From an archaeon (GTDB lineage: Archaea > Nanobdellota > Nanobdellia > SCGC-AAA011-G17 > ARS1178): a stretch of 37,062 nt of DNA. Location: NCBI GenBank assembly GCA_002688325.1, contig NZCS01000025.1:1-37062 (forward strand). The letters are read 5' to 3'. Positions within the stretch are counted from its first letter, which is position 1. The number at the start of each line of letters is the position of its first letter. The notes beneath the pieces were generated by a model. It searched no databases. It saw only the letters and a list, made by a program, of their open reading frames with translations, and had not been told where the DNA came from. A program made the translations under genes and the position numbers. Positions 1 through 6,888 of this stretch are shown one piece after another.

Positions 1-306
1 AAAAATAAAAATTAAGGATGAAATTAGGAAGTTAAAATTTTTAGTTGTTAGGAAAGATAAAAATAAAGATAAACCTAAGTAAAATTGAATGTTGAAAATT
101 AATAAATATCCTATAACAAAACTTAAGATCATGTAATAGTTAAAGTTTAAAGTTAGTAAAGATAAGATTAGGATTAATAAAACTGCTTTTTCTGCGAAAA
201 ATAAAGCTTTTTTGTATTGTTTTGGTTCTTTTTTTGAAATTTTTTTAAGAATTAATCCTAATGGTATAGCTGATAAGATAATAATTACTTGTAATATTTC
301 TAGCAT
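1..306 (-). CDS. Hydrophobic membrane protein, C-terminus off the left edge
   Basis: An open frame of 102 codons runs from an ATG at 306 off the left edge without a stop. The product begins MLEILQVIIILSAIPLG, has a basic stretch (KKISKKEPKQYKK), and then continues as long aliphatic segments. This gives at least three likely transmembrane helices. The start is 31 bases beyond the stop of the synthase gene on the same strand (337-1464), so the two are probably co-transcribed with this gene second. I recognise no family. The frame is open and the hydrophobic pattern is regular, so I believe it is a real gene; its function is unknown. Confidence 0.6.
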   Translation of the reverse strand, partial: MLEILQVIIILSAIPLGLILKKISKKEPKQYKKALFFAEKAVLLILILSLLTLNFNYYMILSFVIGYLLIFNIQFYLGLSLFLSFLTTKNFNFLISSLIFIF

Positions 307-336
307 GATTATAGTAAGTAAAAGATGTATAAAAGG

Positions 337-1464
337 TTATTGATTGTATAATTTTAGTAAATCTTCTTTTGTGATTAATTTTTTTTCTTGTCCTAGTTCT
401 CTTATTCTAACAGTTAATTCTTTTATTTTATTTTTATCTGGATTTTTTATACCTAATTTTTTTAAATTTATTAAAATAGTAGCAGTTCCAGATTGTTTTC
501 CTAAAGCATATTCTTGTTCTTTACCAAATCTTTCTGCTTTTAGTTTAGTTTTGTATAGATCTCCTTTTTTGTCTCCATCTGCGTGAATTCCTGCTGTTTG
601 TTGATGAACATTTTCACCTATTATAGGATGGTTTTTTGGAATATCTATTTTTGAAGAATCTTCTATTAATTTACTTAATTGGTAAAATTGATCTTCTTTA
701 AGTTTAAAATCTATATTAAGAAAATCTTTTGCTACTGTTGTTATAGAAAATAAATCACAATTTCCTGTTCGTTCTCCTAAAGAATTTATAGTTACATGAA
801 TCCCATTAATATTTGTTTTTAGGGCTTGTAATGTGTTTGCAGTTGCTAAATTATAATCATTATGGGCATGGTAATCAAAATGAGTATTTGGAAATTTAGT
901 TATTATTTCTTTTAGTAAATCATATGTTTGGTCTGGTGATAGAATTCCTAAGGTATCTGGAAGCATGATTCTTTTTATTGGTAATTTTGTTAAATTTTCT
1001 ATTAATTCAAAAACATATTCTTTTGATTGTATCATACCTGAAGACCAATCTTCTAAATAAATATTTGATTGGATGTTTTTAGATAAAGCGTAATTAACTA
1101 TTTCTTTTATATCAGTTAAATGTTCTTGTAATGTTTTTTTTAATTGTAATTCACAATGTTTTTTAGAACCCTTTGCAAGTAAATTAACTGTTTTACAATT
1201 AGTTTCGGAAATCCAATCAATGCTTTTTTTGTTGATAAATCCTAAAACTTCTATATTTTCTAATTTGTTTATTGATTTTGCGTATTGTGTAATTAATTTA
1301 ACTGCTTTTTTATCTTCGTCAACAGCTAAAGAAGAAGCCACTTCTAATCTTGGAATACCTATTGAGAATAATTCTTTTACAATTTTTAATTTTTCTTCTG
1401 AATTAAATGAGATATTTGGAGTTTGTTCCCCATCTCTTAAGGTTGTGTCTAGGATTTCTATCAT
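337..1464 (-). CDS. 2-isopropylmalate/homocitrate/citramalate synthase-like enzyme (HMGL family)
   Basis: This is a 375-residue enzyme of the pyruvate-carboxyltransferase-like (HMGL) TIM-barrel family, which condenses acetyl-CoA with a 2-oxoacid. The opening ILDTTLRDGEQTPN is the family metal/substrate signature. HAHNDYNLATAN carries the two metal-binding histidines, and GERTGNCDL and QTAGIHADG are later conserved loops. The length ends shortly after the barrel plus a short tail, so the C-terminal LeuA leucine-binding regulatory domain is missing, as in homocitrate and citramalate-type enzymes. I chose the ATG at 1464 because the family always begins with the strand before DTTLRDGE; a longer frame upstream adds an unrelated hydrophobic stretch and runs into the divergent gene at 1541. 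Substrate choice cannot be read from sequence, and no other leucine or lysine pathway gene is nearby. Confidence 0.85.
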   Translation of the reverse strand: MIEILDTTLRDGEQTPNISFNSEEKLKIVKELFSIGIPRLEVASSLAVDEDKKAVKLITQYAKSINKLENIEVLGFINKKSIDWISETNCKTVNLLAKGSKKHCELQLKKTLQEHLTDIKEIVNYALSKNIQSNIYLEDWSSGMIQSKEYVFELIENLTKLPIKRIMLPDTLGILSPDQTYDLLKEIITKFPNTHFDYHAHNDYNLATANTLQALKTNINGIHVTINSLGERTGNCDLFSITTVAKDFLNIDFKLKEDQFYQLSKLIEDSSKIDIPKNHPIIGENVHQQTAGIHADGDKKGDLYKTKLKAERFGKEQEYALGKQSGTATILINLKKLGIKNPDKNKIKELTVRIRELGQEKKLITKEDLLKLYNQ

Positions 1465-1540
1465 ATAAGAAGTAATTTTGTGTTTGTTTAAATTGTTTTT
1501 GGTAGAAAGTATTAAATAAATAGGATTTTTAAGAATTTTT

Positions 1541-2287
1541 ATGAAAACAGCTATAATAATATCAAAAAAAGACAAAGCTGGAATGAATATTTATGAGAAT
1601 TTAAAAGATTTGAAAAATGTTTTTTTAATGGAAGAAGATAGTATTGATTGTGATAAAGTAGAAGAAGCGGATAGTTATATATTTGCAACTAAACATCAAT
1701 CTGTTTCTGGAAAACCTTCTTTATTAGTTCATGTTCCTGGAAATTTTGGAAAAGCAGAATATGGTGGAGAAAGTAAAAAATTGTGTAAATCAAGTAGATA
1801 TTTGAAAGATAGTTATTTATTATTAAAAAAATTAAATAAAAATGAAAATTATGAAGTTTCTGTAGAATCAGTTCATCATGGTCCTTATTTAGATAAGGAA
1901 GTAATGTTTATTGAGTTAGGAAGTAATGAGAAAGATTGGGGTAATAAAGAAGAAGGAGAATTGATAAGTAAAGTAATTAAGAAGATTTTAAAGAAAATTA
2001 AGAAATATAAGACTGTTATTGTTTTGGGTGGAGGACATTATAATGTTGTTGCTAATAAGATATTAGAAAGAACTGAATATGATATTAGTTTTATTTGTCC
2101 TAAGCATTATTTAGAGGAATTAGATGAAGAAATGATGAAGCAGATGTTGGAAAAATCACATAATAAAGTTGAGAAAATAGTTTTAGATTATAAAGGCTTA
2201 GGGAAGAGTAAGAGAAAAGTGTTAGATTTGTTAGAGAAAATGGGTTTAGAATGGGTAAAATCTAAGGAATTGTTAACTACTTCTTAA
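1541..2287 (+). CDS. dtdA: D-aminoacyl-tRNA deacylase, archaeal DTD2/GEK1 type
   Basis: This 248-residue protein matches the archaeal and plant D-aminoacyl-tRNA deacylase family, which hydrolyses D-amino acids mischarged on tRNA. Recognisable blocks are FATKHQSVSGKPSLLVHVPG, FGKAEYGGE, SVHHGPYL with its neighbouring histidines, FIELGS near residue 125, and VLGGGHYN near residue 167. All are typical of this zinc-dependent fold. The length is slightly below the usual 270. It is divergent from the synthase gene, with the shared promoter in 1465-1540, and the ATG at 1541 fits the family N-terminus (MKTAIIISKKDKAGMNI). It is a useful archaeal marker, because bacteria use an unrelated Dtd. Confidence 0.9.
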   Translation: MKTAIIISKKDKAGMNIYENLKDLKNVFLMEEDSIDCDKVEEADSYIFATKHQSVSGKPSLLVHVPGNFGKAEYGGESKKLCKSSRYLKDSYLLLKKLNKNENYEVSVESVHHGPYLDKEVMFIELGSNEKDWGNKEEGELISKVIKKILKKIKKYKTVIVLGGGHYNVVANKILERTEYDISFICPKHYLEELDEEMMKQMLEKSHNKVEKIVLDYKGLGKSKRKVLDLLEKMGLEWVKSKELLTTS

Positions 2288-2332
2288 TAGAAACATTTAT
2301 ATAGAATAAAAGAGAGTTGTATAGTGATTAAA

Positions 2333-3022
2333 ATGAGTAAATATATAGATCCTTTGGGACCAGAATACGTTGGAGAATTAGATGAAGAAGAGATTCATGT
2401 TCTGGAAACAGATGAAAAAGCTAAATTATTAGTTGGAAGACTTTTACATGAAAGAGAAAAAGCTATAGAAACTGGTTTAAGGTTTGCTAGAGAAAGAATG
2501 GATTTAGCTGGAAAATTAGAAGAAGATAAATTGGGTTTACGAAATGAAAGATCTATTACTCCTTTGTTAGAAGGTTTTGTTAATTTATATGGTTCTGTAG
2601 ATTTAGAAAATAATAAAAGAGAATCTGAAGAAAATTTGGTATATTTTGTAATTGATCTAGAAGGTTTTGGAGAAGTAAATAAGAAATATGGTGAAGCTGT
2701 AGGAGATTATTTATTAAAAGAATTTGGTGAAAGACTTGAAGAACATCTAGGAAGAACTTCTGATGTTGTTTGTCGTACTCATGGTGATACTTGGGAAGGT
2801 GGAATGTTTAGTATAAGTAAAGAAAAATCATTGGCTCATTTAGAGAGTTTATCTGAAAATGAAGATTTTGTTGTTTCATTGAATATGGGAGAAAGAATAA
2901 TTGAAGTACCAATAACATATCATGTTGGTGTTGCTGAATTTAAAAAAGGAGATTCTGTTGAATTATTAAGAGAAAAAGCAGGAGAAAATTTAATTGAAAG
3001 GAGAAAAGAAAATGGAAGATGA
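2333..3022 (+). CDS. Degenerate GGDEF-like nucleotide-cyclase-fold protein
   Basis: This 229-residue protein has an acidic, helical N-terminal half (1-95) and a C-terminal domain that follows the GGDEF pattern. That pattern comprises VIDLEGFGEVNKKYGEAVGD (metal-binding Asp, helix, GD), then RTHGDTW where active diguanylate cyclases have R-x-GGDEF, then HVGVAEF where the family has an S-I-G-I-A strand. The catalytic/metal Glu of GGDEF is Thr here and one Gly is His, so cyclase activity is doubtful; it may bind a nucleotide or be structural. I prefer ATG 2333 over GTG 2324 because a TATA-like ATTTATATAG near 2295-2304 puts a leaderless start there. Its stop overlaps the next gene by 11 bases, suggesting coupled translation. 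Confidence 0.6.
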   Translation: MSKYIDPLGPEYVGELDEEEIHVLETDEKAKLLVGRLLHEREKAIETGLRFARERMDLAGKLEEDKLGLRNERSITPLLEGFVNLYGSVDLENNKRESEENLVYFVIDLEGFGEVNKKYGEAVGDYLLKEFGERLEEHLGRTSDVVCRTHGDTWEGGMFSISKEKSLAHLESLSENEDFVVSLNMGERIIEVPITYHVGVAEFKKGDSVELLREKAGENLIERRKENGR

Positions 3023-3290
3023 TGGTGGATATAGATGTGGGAAAGATGAAAGAGTAACTGGTAGTAAATTAGTTGTTTATGGTGAATTTTTGAGAACTAA
3101 AGAAATGCCTGAAGAATATGTAAATTTTCTAAATGAATTTGGAAAAGATGAAAATAGTATTGATAGAACTTTATTAGATCATATTGAAGATTGTGAAAGT
3201 TGTTTTAATTCTTTAACTGATACTGTTGGAATAGATTTAGCTTTAAGAGTAATTAGAACTAAAGATAAAGAAAGTTGGACAGTTAATTAA
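3012..3290 (+). CDS. Small acidic protein with an HxxxCxxC zinc-binding-like motif
   Basis: This 92-residue acidic protein is translationally coupled to the GGDEF-like gene: its ATG lies 11 bases before that gene's stop, after a GGAG ribosome-binding site near 3000. Near the C-terminus it carries LLDHIEDCESC, an H-x3-C-x2-C arrangement also used by zinc-binding anti-sigma-type domains. The N-terminus has one further Cys (GGYRCGKDE). Archaea have no sigma factors, so the resemblance says only that a metal or partner may be bound. Its 3' end overlaps the convergent methyltransferase by 8 bases. I do not recognise a named family; the link with the GGDEF-like protein is inferred from overlap. Confidence 0.55.
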   Translation: MEDDGGYRCGKDERVTGSKLVVYGEFLRTKEMPEEYVNFLNEFGKDENSIDRTLLDHIEDCESCFNSLTDTVGIDLALRVIRTKDKESWTVN

Positions 3291-3960
3291 TAACTTCTCC
3301 GAAGACATCAACAATTTTTTGATTTTTTTCTTGTAGTTTAAAAGGTAGATTAATACTTGCTAATGTACAATAAGAACCAACTTTAGGACCTTCAGTGATA
3401 TTAAAACCTGCTTCTTGTAATGTTTTTCTTACTGGGGCTGCACTAGAGTAAGTTGATAAGATAGAAGATGGTTTCATTCTTTTTTTGATTTCTTTTATGA
3501 AGGATAAAGACCATAATTCTTGGTTTGTTTTGAAATTAAATGGATCTAGGAAAACTGCATCAAACTTTTCAGTTATATCTTTTATAGTTTTAGAAGCGTC
3601 TCCTATGATGATTTTTATTTCTGAAGAATTTTTGTAATGTAATGTTTTAGAAACTTGTTTAATTATTTTAAAAGTGTTTTGGAAGTATTTTGGTAATTCC
3701 ATTTTTGGAATTTGTTTTAAGATGTTTTTATCTTTTTCTAAACCAATTATTTTTAGATTTTTGAATTTGTGTAAGGCTGCTGCTGAATTATAACCTAAAC
3801 CAAAACCTATATCTAGAATTTTATAATTATCTTTTATTTTACATGGTTTTATGTATTTTTCAAAAGCTTCTTCTAAAGCACCATTTCTTGCATGGTATAG
3901 TTCTTTAAATTCTTCTGAAAAACATGTGAATGATCCATCTCTTGTTTGAACTACTTTCAT
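3283..3960 (-). CDS. MnmC-like SAM-dependent methyltransferase
   Basis: This 225-residue Rossmann-fold methyltransferase resembles the methylating domain of MnmC, which finishes 5-methylaminomethyl-uridine at the tRNA wobble position. Motif I is LDIGFGLGYNSAAA (about residues 49-62), with the acidic end of strand 2 at GLEKD. The MnmC-type signature is FDAVFLDPFNFKTNQELWS followed by a strand and YSSAAPVRKTLQEAGF. The N-terminus QTRDGSFTCFSEEFKELYHARNGALEE also matches the family, where the substrate appears as an H-x3-G-A loop. The FAD oxidase half of bacterial MnmC is absent. The assignment to tRNA is by family only. Confidence 0.8.
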   Translation of the reverse strand: MKVVQTRDGSFTCFSEEFKELYHARNGALEEAFEKYIKPCKIKDNYKILDIGFGLGYNSAAALHKFKNLKIIGLEKDKNILKQIPKMELPKYFQNTFKIIKQVSKTLHYKNSSEIKIIIGDASKTIKDITEKFDAVFLDPFNFKTNQELWSLSFIKEIKKRMKPSSILSTYSSAAPVRKTLQEAGFNITEGPKVGSYCTLASINLPFKLQEKNQKIVDVFGEVIN

Positions 3961-4006
3961 GTTAAAAAGAGAAAGAAAGATATTTAAATGTTTAACCTTT
4001 TTTATA

Positions 4007-4027
4007 AAAAAAGCTTAACCAAAAAAG
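4007..4027 (+). repeat. Intergenic repeat copy A (A6-GCTTAACC-A6-G)
   Basis: This is the first of three identical 21-base copies (others at 18726 and 19726), with a one-base variant at 12131. It lies just after a TATA-like TTTATAAAA (about 4001-4009) and ends five bases before the start codon of the small zinc protein, so it would overlap that gene's transcription start. Confidence 0.6.
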
Positions 4028-4031
4028 AAAA

Positions 4032-4157
4032 ATGGAACAATTAAAAAAATGTCAATATTGTACTAAGATAGGGAAATTTGTTTGTAGTATTTGTGGAAGT
4101 TGGGTTTGTGAAGATCATTATGATGGTGTTTGTAGTGGTTGTAAAGAGAAAAGTTAG
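4032..4157 (+). CDS. Small zinc-binding protein with two CxxC pairs and a C/H cluster
   Basis: This 41-residue product contains C7-x2-C10, then C18-x2-C21, then C26, H29, and C34-x2-C37. That is enough ligands for two zinc sites, in a cross-brace-like order similar to small B-box or AN1-type fingers. The start lies directly after a TATA-like box and repeat copy A, and the gene ends three bases before the convergently oriented tRNA-Ser. It is too short for most gene finders, but the cysteine spacing cannot be accidental in such A+T-rich DNA. Function is unknown; a nucleic-acid- or protein-binding adaptor is plausible. Confidence 0.65.
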   Translation: MEQLKKCQYCTKIGKFVCSICGSWVCEDHYDGVCSGCKEKS

Positions 4158-4160
4158 AAT

Positions 4161-4244
4161 CGCCGCGAGAGGGATTTGAACCCCCATATCCCGAAGGAAA
4201 CTGGATTAGCAATCCAGCGCAATACCAGATTATGCGATCGCGGC
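4161..4244 (-). tRNA. tRNA-Ser(GCU), no intron
   Basis: Read on the minus strand, the acceptor GCCGCGA pairs with TCGCGGC and the D arm is GCATAATCTGGTATTGC. The anticodon arm is CTGGA-TTGCTAA-TCCAG with anticodon GCT, followed by a long type II variable arm (TTTCCTTCGGGATAT) and a T arm GGGGG-TTCAAAT-CCCTC. The discriminator is G and CCA is not encoded. The D arm is identical to that of tRNA-Ser(GGA) at 36574. A TATA-like CTTTAAAAAC lies upstream, about 4270-4279. Confidence 0.95.
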
Positions 4245-4284
4245 TTGGTAAAAATTAAAGAAAAGAAGTTTTTAAAGATTTCTG

Positions 4285-4467
4285 TTATTTTTCATCTGGA
4301 ATAATTATCCATGCTATAATATATGCTAGTAATCCTGAACCTGCTCCTAAAATAGCTAAAACACATAATAATCTTATTAAAACTGGATCTACTTTAAAAT
4401 ATTCTCCTATACCACCACAAACTCCTGCTATAATTCTATTTTTCTTTGATCTCTCTAGTTTTCTCAT
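4285..4467 (-). CDS. PspC-domain membrane protein
   Basis: This 60-residue protein is almost entirely one PspC domain. It has the basic N-terminus RKLERSKKNR, the signature IIAGVCGGIGEYFKVDPVLIRL, and then one strongly hydrophobic helix ending in IAWIIIPDEK. PspC domains occur in phage-shock and envelope-stress proteins and in many minimal archaeal genomes as stand-alone units. The start overlaps the end of the upstream 65-residue membrane-protein gene by 32 bases in another frame, so the pair forms a tight operon. The role here (membrane-stress sensing) is inferred from the family only. Confidence 0.85.
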   Translation of the reverse strand: MRKLERSKKNRIIAGVCGGIGEYFKVDPVLIRLLCVLAILGAGSGLLAYIIAWIIIPDEK

Positions 4468-4633
4468 TTTTTTTCTTTAAGTAGTTTATTAATATATAAT
4501 AAACAATTCCAAAGATAAATGCAGACATTACAACTTCTAGTAATTCTCCTCCCAAATAACTTCTAAGTAAAAATCTTAGGATGAAGTAAATTATTGTTAC
4601 TATTATGACTTCTTTAATTAGTTTGTTTTTCAT
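4436..4633 (-). CDS. Small two-helix membrane protein upstream of PspC
   Basis: This 65-residue protein has two hydrophobic segments (about residues 7-24 and 31-51) and a highly charged tail, LKKKNEKTREIKEK. The overlap with the PspC gene on the same strand suggests co-translation and perhaps a complex between the two. I recognise no family. The start at 4633 is the first ATG and is preceded on this strand by a short A+T-rich gap with a TATA-like AAATACAAAA near 4652-4661. Confidence 0.6.
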   Translation of the reverse strand: MKNKLIKEVIIVTIIYFILRFLLRSYLGGELLEVVMSAFIFGIVYYILINYLKKKNEKTREIKEK

Positions 4634-4675
4634 AAGAATTGTTAAGAAGTTTTGTATTTAAATGTTTTTTGGAAA

Positions 4676-5392
4676 TTATTTTTTAATTAAATGAAAGTAA
4701 TAAGTATAAGAAAATAATTTTAGGTATTTTCTAAGAAAAGAATTAATCAACTTTGATACACTAACTAAAGATTTTGGAAGAAAGTATGGTGAAAAAACTA
4801 AAGTTCCTTGATATTCTATGACTTCTAAGTTCAAAGATTTAAACAGTTTTCTTAAATAAAATATTGAAAAAAGATTAAATTTTCTTTGTTTTTTAAATTT
4901 CATTCTTCCTTTAGTAAGTATTGCAGATATAGAAAAATTATTTGGGAAATCAAGTATTAAATGCCCTCCTTTTTTAGTAACTCTAAGCATTTCTTTAATA
5001 ACATCAACATAGTAAGGAGTATGCATTATAAATTGTGAACAAATAGTAACATCAAAATAATTATCTTCAAAAGGCAATTTTTCTGCATCAGATAAAACAA
5101 GTTTTTTTGCTAGGTTTAACTTACTAGCATTATTAAGCATATCTTGGGAGATATCAACACCATAAATTTCTCTATCTCCATATAAATGAAAAAATCTTCC
5201 AGTACCACAAGCTACATCTAAAAGTTTTCCTTTAGGACAAGATTTTAGAAATTTTGAGAAAATACTTTTTTGAATATCTAATACCATATTTTTTCTAGGA
5301 CTGTTTGAACGAATATGATTATAAAACTTAGCTTCATCCCCAATATAGAAGGACGCTAAATCTTTTTTAATTTGCTTAGATGGTTTTTCCAT
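4676..5392 (-). CDS. Class I SAM-dependent methyltransferase (UbiE/type 11-like)
   Basis: This 238-residue methyltransferase contains KLLDVACGTGRF (motif I, about residues 57-68), EIYGVDIS (motif II with acidic ribose-binding Asp), SDAEKLPFEDNYFDVTICS (motif III) and LRVTKKGGHLILDFPN (motif IV), the order seen in type 11 methyltransferases. The C-terminal part is basic and aromatic. It lies 37 bases after the CDP-alcohol phosphotransferase on the same strand, so a small lipid or membrane-metabolite operon is possible. The substrate is unknown. Confidence 0.8.
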   Translation of the reverse strand: MEKPSKQIKKDLASFYIGDEAKFYNHIRSNSPRKNMVLDIQKSIFSKFLKSCPKGKLLDVACGTGRFFHLYGDREIYGVDISQDMLNNASKLNLAKKLVLSDAEKLPFEDNYFDVTICSQFIMHTPYYVDVIKEMLRVTKKGGHLILDFPNNFSISAILTKGRMKFKKQRKFNLFSIFYLRKLFKSLNLEVIEYQGTLVFSPYFLPKSLVSVSKLINSFLRKYLKLFSYTYYFHLIKK

Positions 5393-5429
5393 TTTAAAAT
5401 AAAAAAGATAATAATGTCTTTATAAATAT

Positions 5430-6038
5430 TTAGGAAGTTGAAGATATAATAAATTTATAGACTTTTACTAAAAATATTAAAATATATAGGAGACTATAAC
5501 AAAACAGTGCAAGTTCCCATAAATTAAAAATCATGAGAAAGAAAAAAAGATTAAAAGTATTTTCCATTGCAATAAAAGAATATATGGGCTTTAAAAAACC
5601 TTGATAACCTCTTCCAGAAACAATTTTATAATTATATGTTGAAATAAGCATTATAATCATAATTAAAGAGATTCCTACTAAACAGATAAAAAATATAGTA
5701 TTGGTGCCATAATTAGAAAAATATTTAATCAATAATGCTAACAAAAACGAAAATGAAAGAATGTAATGAAAAACAAAGTCTATTTTTGCCCAAGTTAGAG
5801 AGAATTTTTTTTGAATACGGGCAAGGTCACCATCAACATAATCCAATATAAGAACAAATTGATATAAAACCAAAAATATAATGTAAAAAGGATATTCTAA
5901 GAAAAAAAGTGACAAAGCAGTAATAAAACCAAATATAATTCTAAATAATACTAAGAATTCAGGAGAAATATTATTCCTTACAAAAAAAGGCAACAATTTT
6001 TTTGCATGTTTTCTAAGAAATTCTTTTTTGAAGTCCAT
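5430..6038 (-). CDS. CDP-alcohol phosphatidyltransferase-like membrane protein with altered catalytic motif
   Basis: This 202-residue protein has about six hydrophobic segments and the family landmark DYVDGDLARIQKKFSLTW at about residues 66-83, the first half of the CDP-alcohol phosphotransferase motif D-x2-D-G-x2-A-R. In the standard motif the AR is followed by x8-G-x3-D-x3-D. Spacing is kept here, but the Gly is Trp and the last Asp, usually the catalytic base, is His. The fold assignment is firm; activity is uncertain. The N-terminal KNxI/NNISPEFLVLFRIIFG matches the family's start (TPNxITxLR). It could make or remodel polar lipids, possibly with the downstream methyltransferase. Confidence 0.7.
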   Translation of the reverse strand: MDFKKEFLRKHAKKLLPFFVRNNISPEFLVLFRIIFGFITALSLFFLEYPFYIIFLVLYQFVLILDYVDGDLARIQKKFSLTWAKIDFVFHYILSFSFLLALLIKYFSNYGTNTIFFICLVGISLIMIIMLISTYNYKIVSGRGYQGFLKPIYSFIAMENTFNLFFFLMIFNLWELALFCYSLLYILIFLVKVYKFIISSTS

Positions 6039-6133
6039 AAATTTATTCTTTTACTAAACTTTATAAAGTTTGTTCTTTTTATTTTGATTTCTTTAATATG
6101 TGTTGATAATATTGAAAAGTTGAAAAAGAAAGG

Positions 6134-6142
6134 TTTTTAAAG
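6134..6142 (+). promoter_or_regulatory. TATA box of initiator tRNA / RNase HII unit
   Basis: TTTTTAAAG sits about 27 bases before the tRNA 5' end, the usual archaeal spacing. The downstream RNase HII gene starts 12 bases after the tRNA, so it probably shares this promoter. Confidence 0.55.
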
Positions 6143-6166
6143 AGTTTTTTTCTATTTAGTATTTAT

Positions 6167-6241
6167 AGCGGAGTAGGACAGTCAGGAGTGTCCGTCGGGC
6201 TCATAACCCGAAGGTCGGTGGTTCAAATCCACCCTCCGCTA
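6167..6241 (+). tRNA. Initiator tRNA-Met(CAU)
   Basis: The acceptor AGCGGAG pairs with CTCCGCT, so the first pair is A1:U72, the archaeal initiator hallmark. The anticodon arm TCGGG-CTCATAA-CCCGA has the three consecutive G:C pairs of initiators. The variable loop is AGGTC, the T arm GGTGG-TTCAAAT-CCACC, the discriminator A, and CCA is not encoded. There is no intron. Confidence 0.96.
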
Positions 6242-6252
6242 ATTATACTAAA

Positions 6253-6888
6253 ATGATAATTTCTGGAATTGATGAAGCTGGAAAGGGTCCAGTAATAGGA
6301 TCGATGTTTATAGTTGGATGTTCTTTAGATGAAAGTAGGCTAGATGAGTTAAAAGAGATAGGAGTTAAGGATAGTAAATTATTGAGTATTAAAAAAATTC
6401 ATTTGATAGCAGAAAAAGTAAAGAAAATTTGCAATTATGAATTGATTGAAGTTAAGGTAGATGAAATTGATAGTGTATTGGAAGGTAAGGATAGTAATTT
6501 AAATTGGTTGGAAGCTGATAAAACTATTGAGATTATAAAAAAATTAAAACCAGATAAGGCAATAGTTGATAGTCCTTCTGTAAATTTAGAAAAATATAAA
6601 GAATATTTGAGTGAAGAAGTAGATGTAGAGTTAGAAGTGTGTCATAAAGCAGAAAAATATGAGATAGTTGCTGCTGCTTCGATAATAGCTAAAAGTACAA
6701 GAGAAAAAGAAATTGAGAAGTTAAAAGAGAAATATGGTGATTTTGGAAGTGGTTATACTTCAGATTGGAAGACTCAAGAATATTTGAAGGAGAATTATAA
6801 GAAAAATAAAGAAATATTTAGAAAAAGTTGGAGTAGTTATAAGAAGTTAGTTGAAGGTAGTAGGAATAAGAAATTAGGTGAATTCTAG
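6253..6888 (+). CDS. rnhB: Ribonuclease HII
   Basis: This 211-residue enzyme cleaves the RNA strand of RNA-DNA hybrids and embedded ribonucleotides. The N-terminal GIDEAGKGPVIGSM carries the first two acidic ligands (Asp, Glu) and the GKGP turn. VKDSKLLS is the second conserved block, AIVDSPSVN carries the third Asp, and KYEIVAAASIIAKSTREKEIE completes the site. GDFGSGYTSD is the C-terminal substrate-handling segment. The gene starts 12 bases after the initiator tRNA and abuts the DUF1385 gene, whose ATG follows its stop directly. This is the type II enzyme universal in archaea. Confidence 0.95.
   Translation: MIISGIDEAGKGPVIGSMFIVGCSLDESRLDELKEIGVKDSKLLSIKKIHLIAEKVKKICNYELIEVKVDEIDSVLEGKDSNLNWLEADKTIEIIKKLKPDKAIVDSPSVNLEKYKEYLSEEVDVELEVCHKAEKYEIVAAASIIAKSTREKEIEKLKEKYGDFGSGYTSDWKTQEYLKENYKKNKEIFRKSWSSYKKLVEGSRNKKLGEF

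Noticed and set aside
1465-1575. N-terminal extension of the synthase upstream of 1464
   Set aside because: The extra residues are unlike the family and overlap the divergent DtdA start and its promoter.
4436-4467. Frameshifted single gene instead of the PspC and 65-residue genes
   Set aside because: The PspC frame is complete from its own ATG with the usual basic start, and the upstream protein ends in a natural charged tail, so two overlapping genes explain it better.
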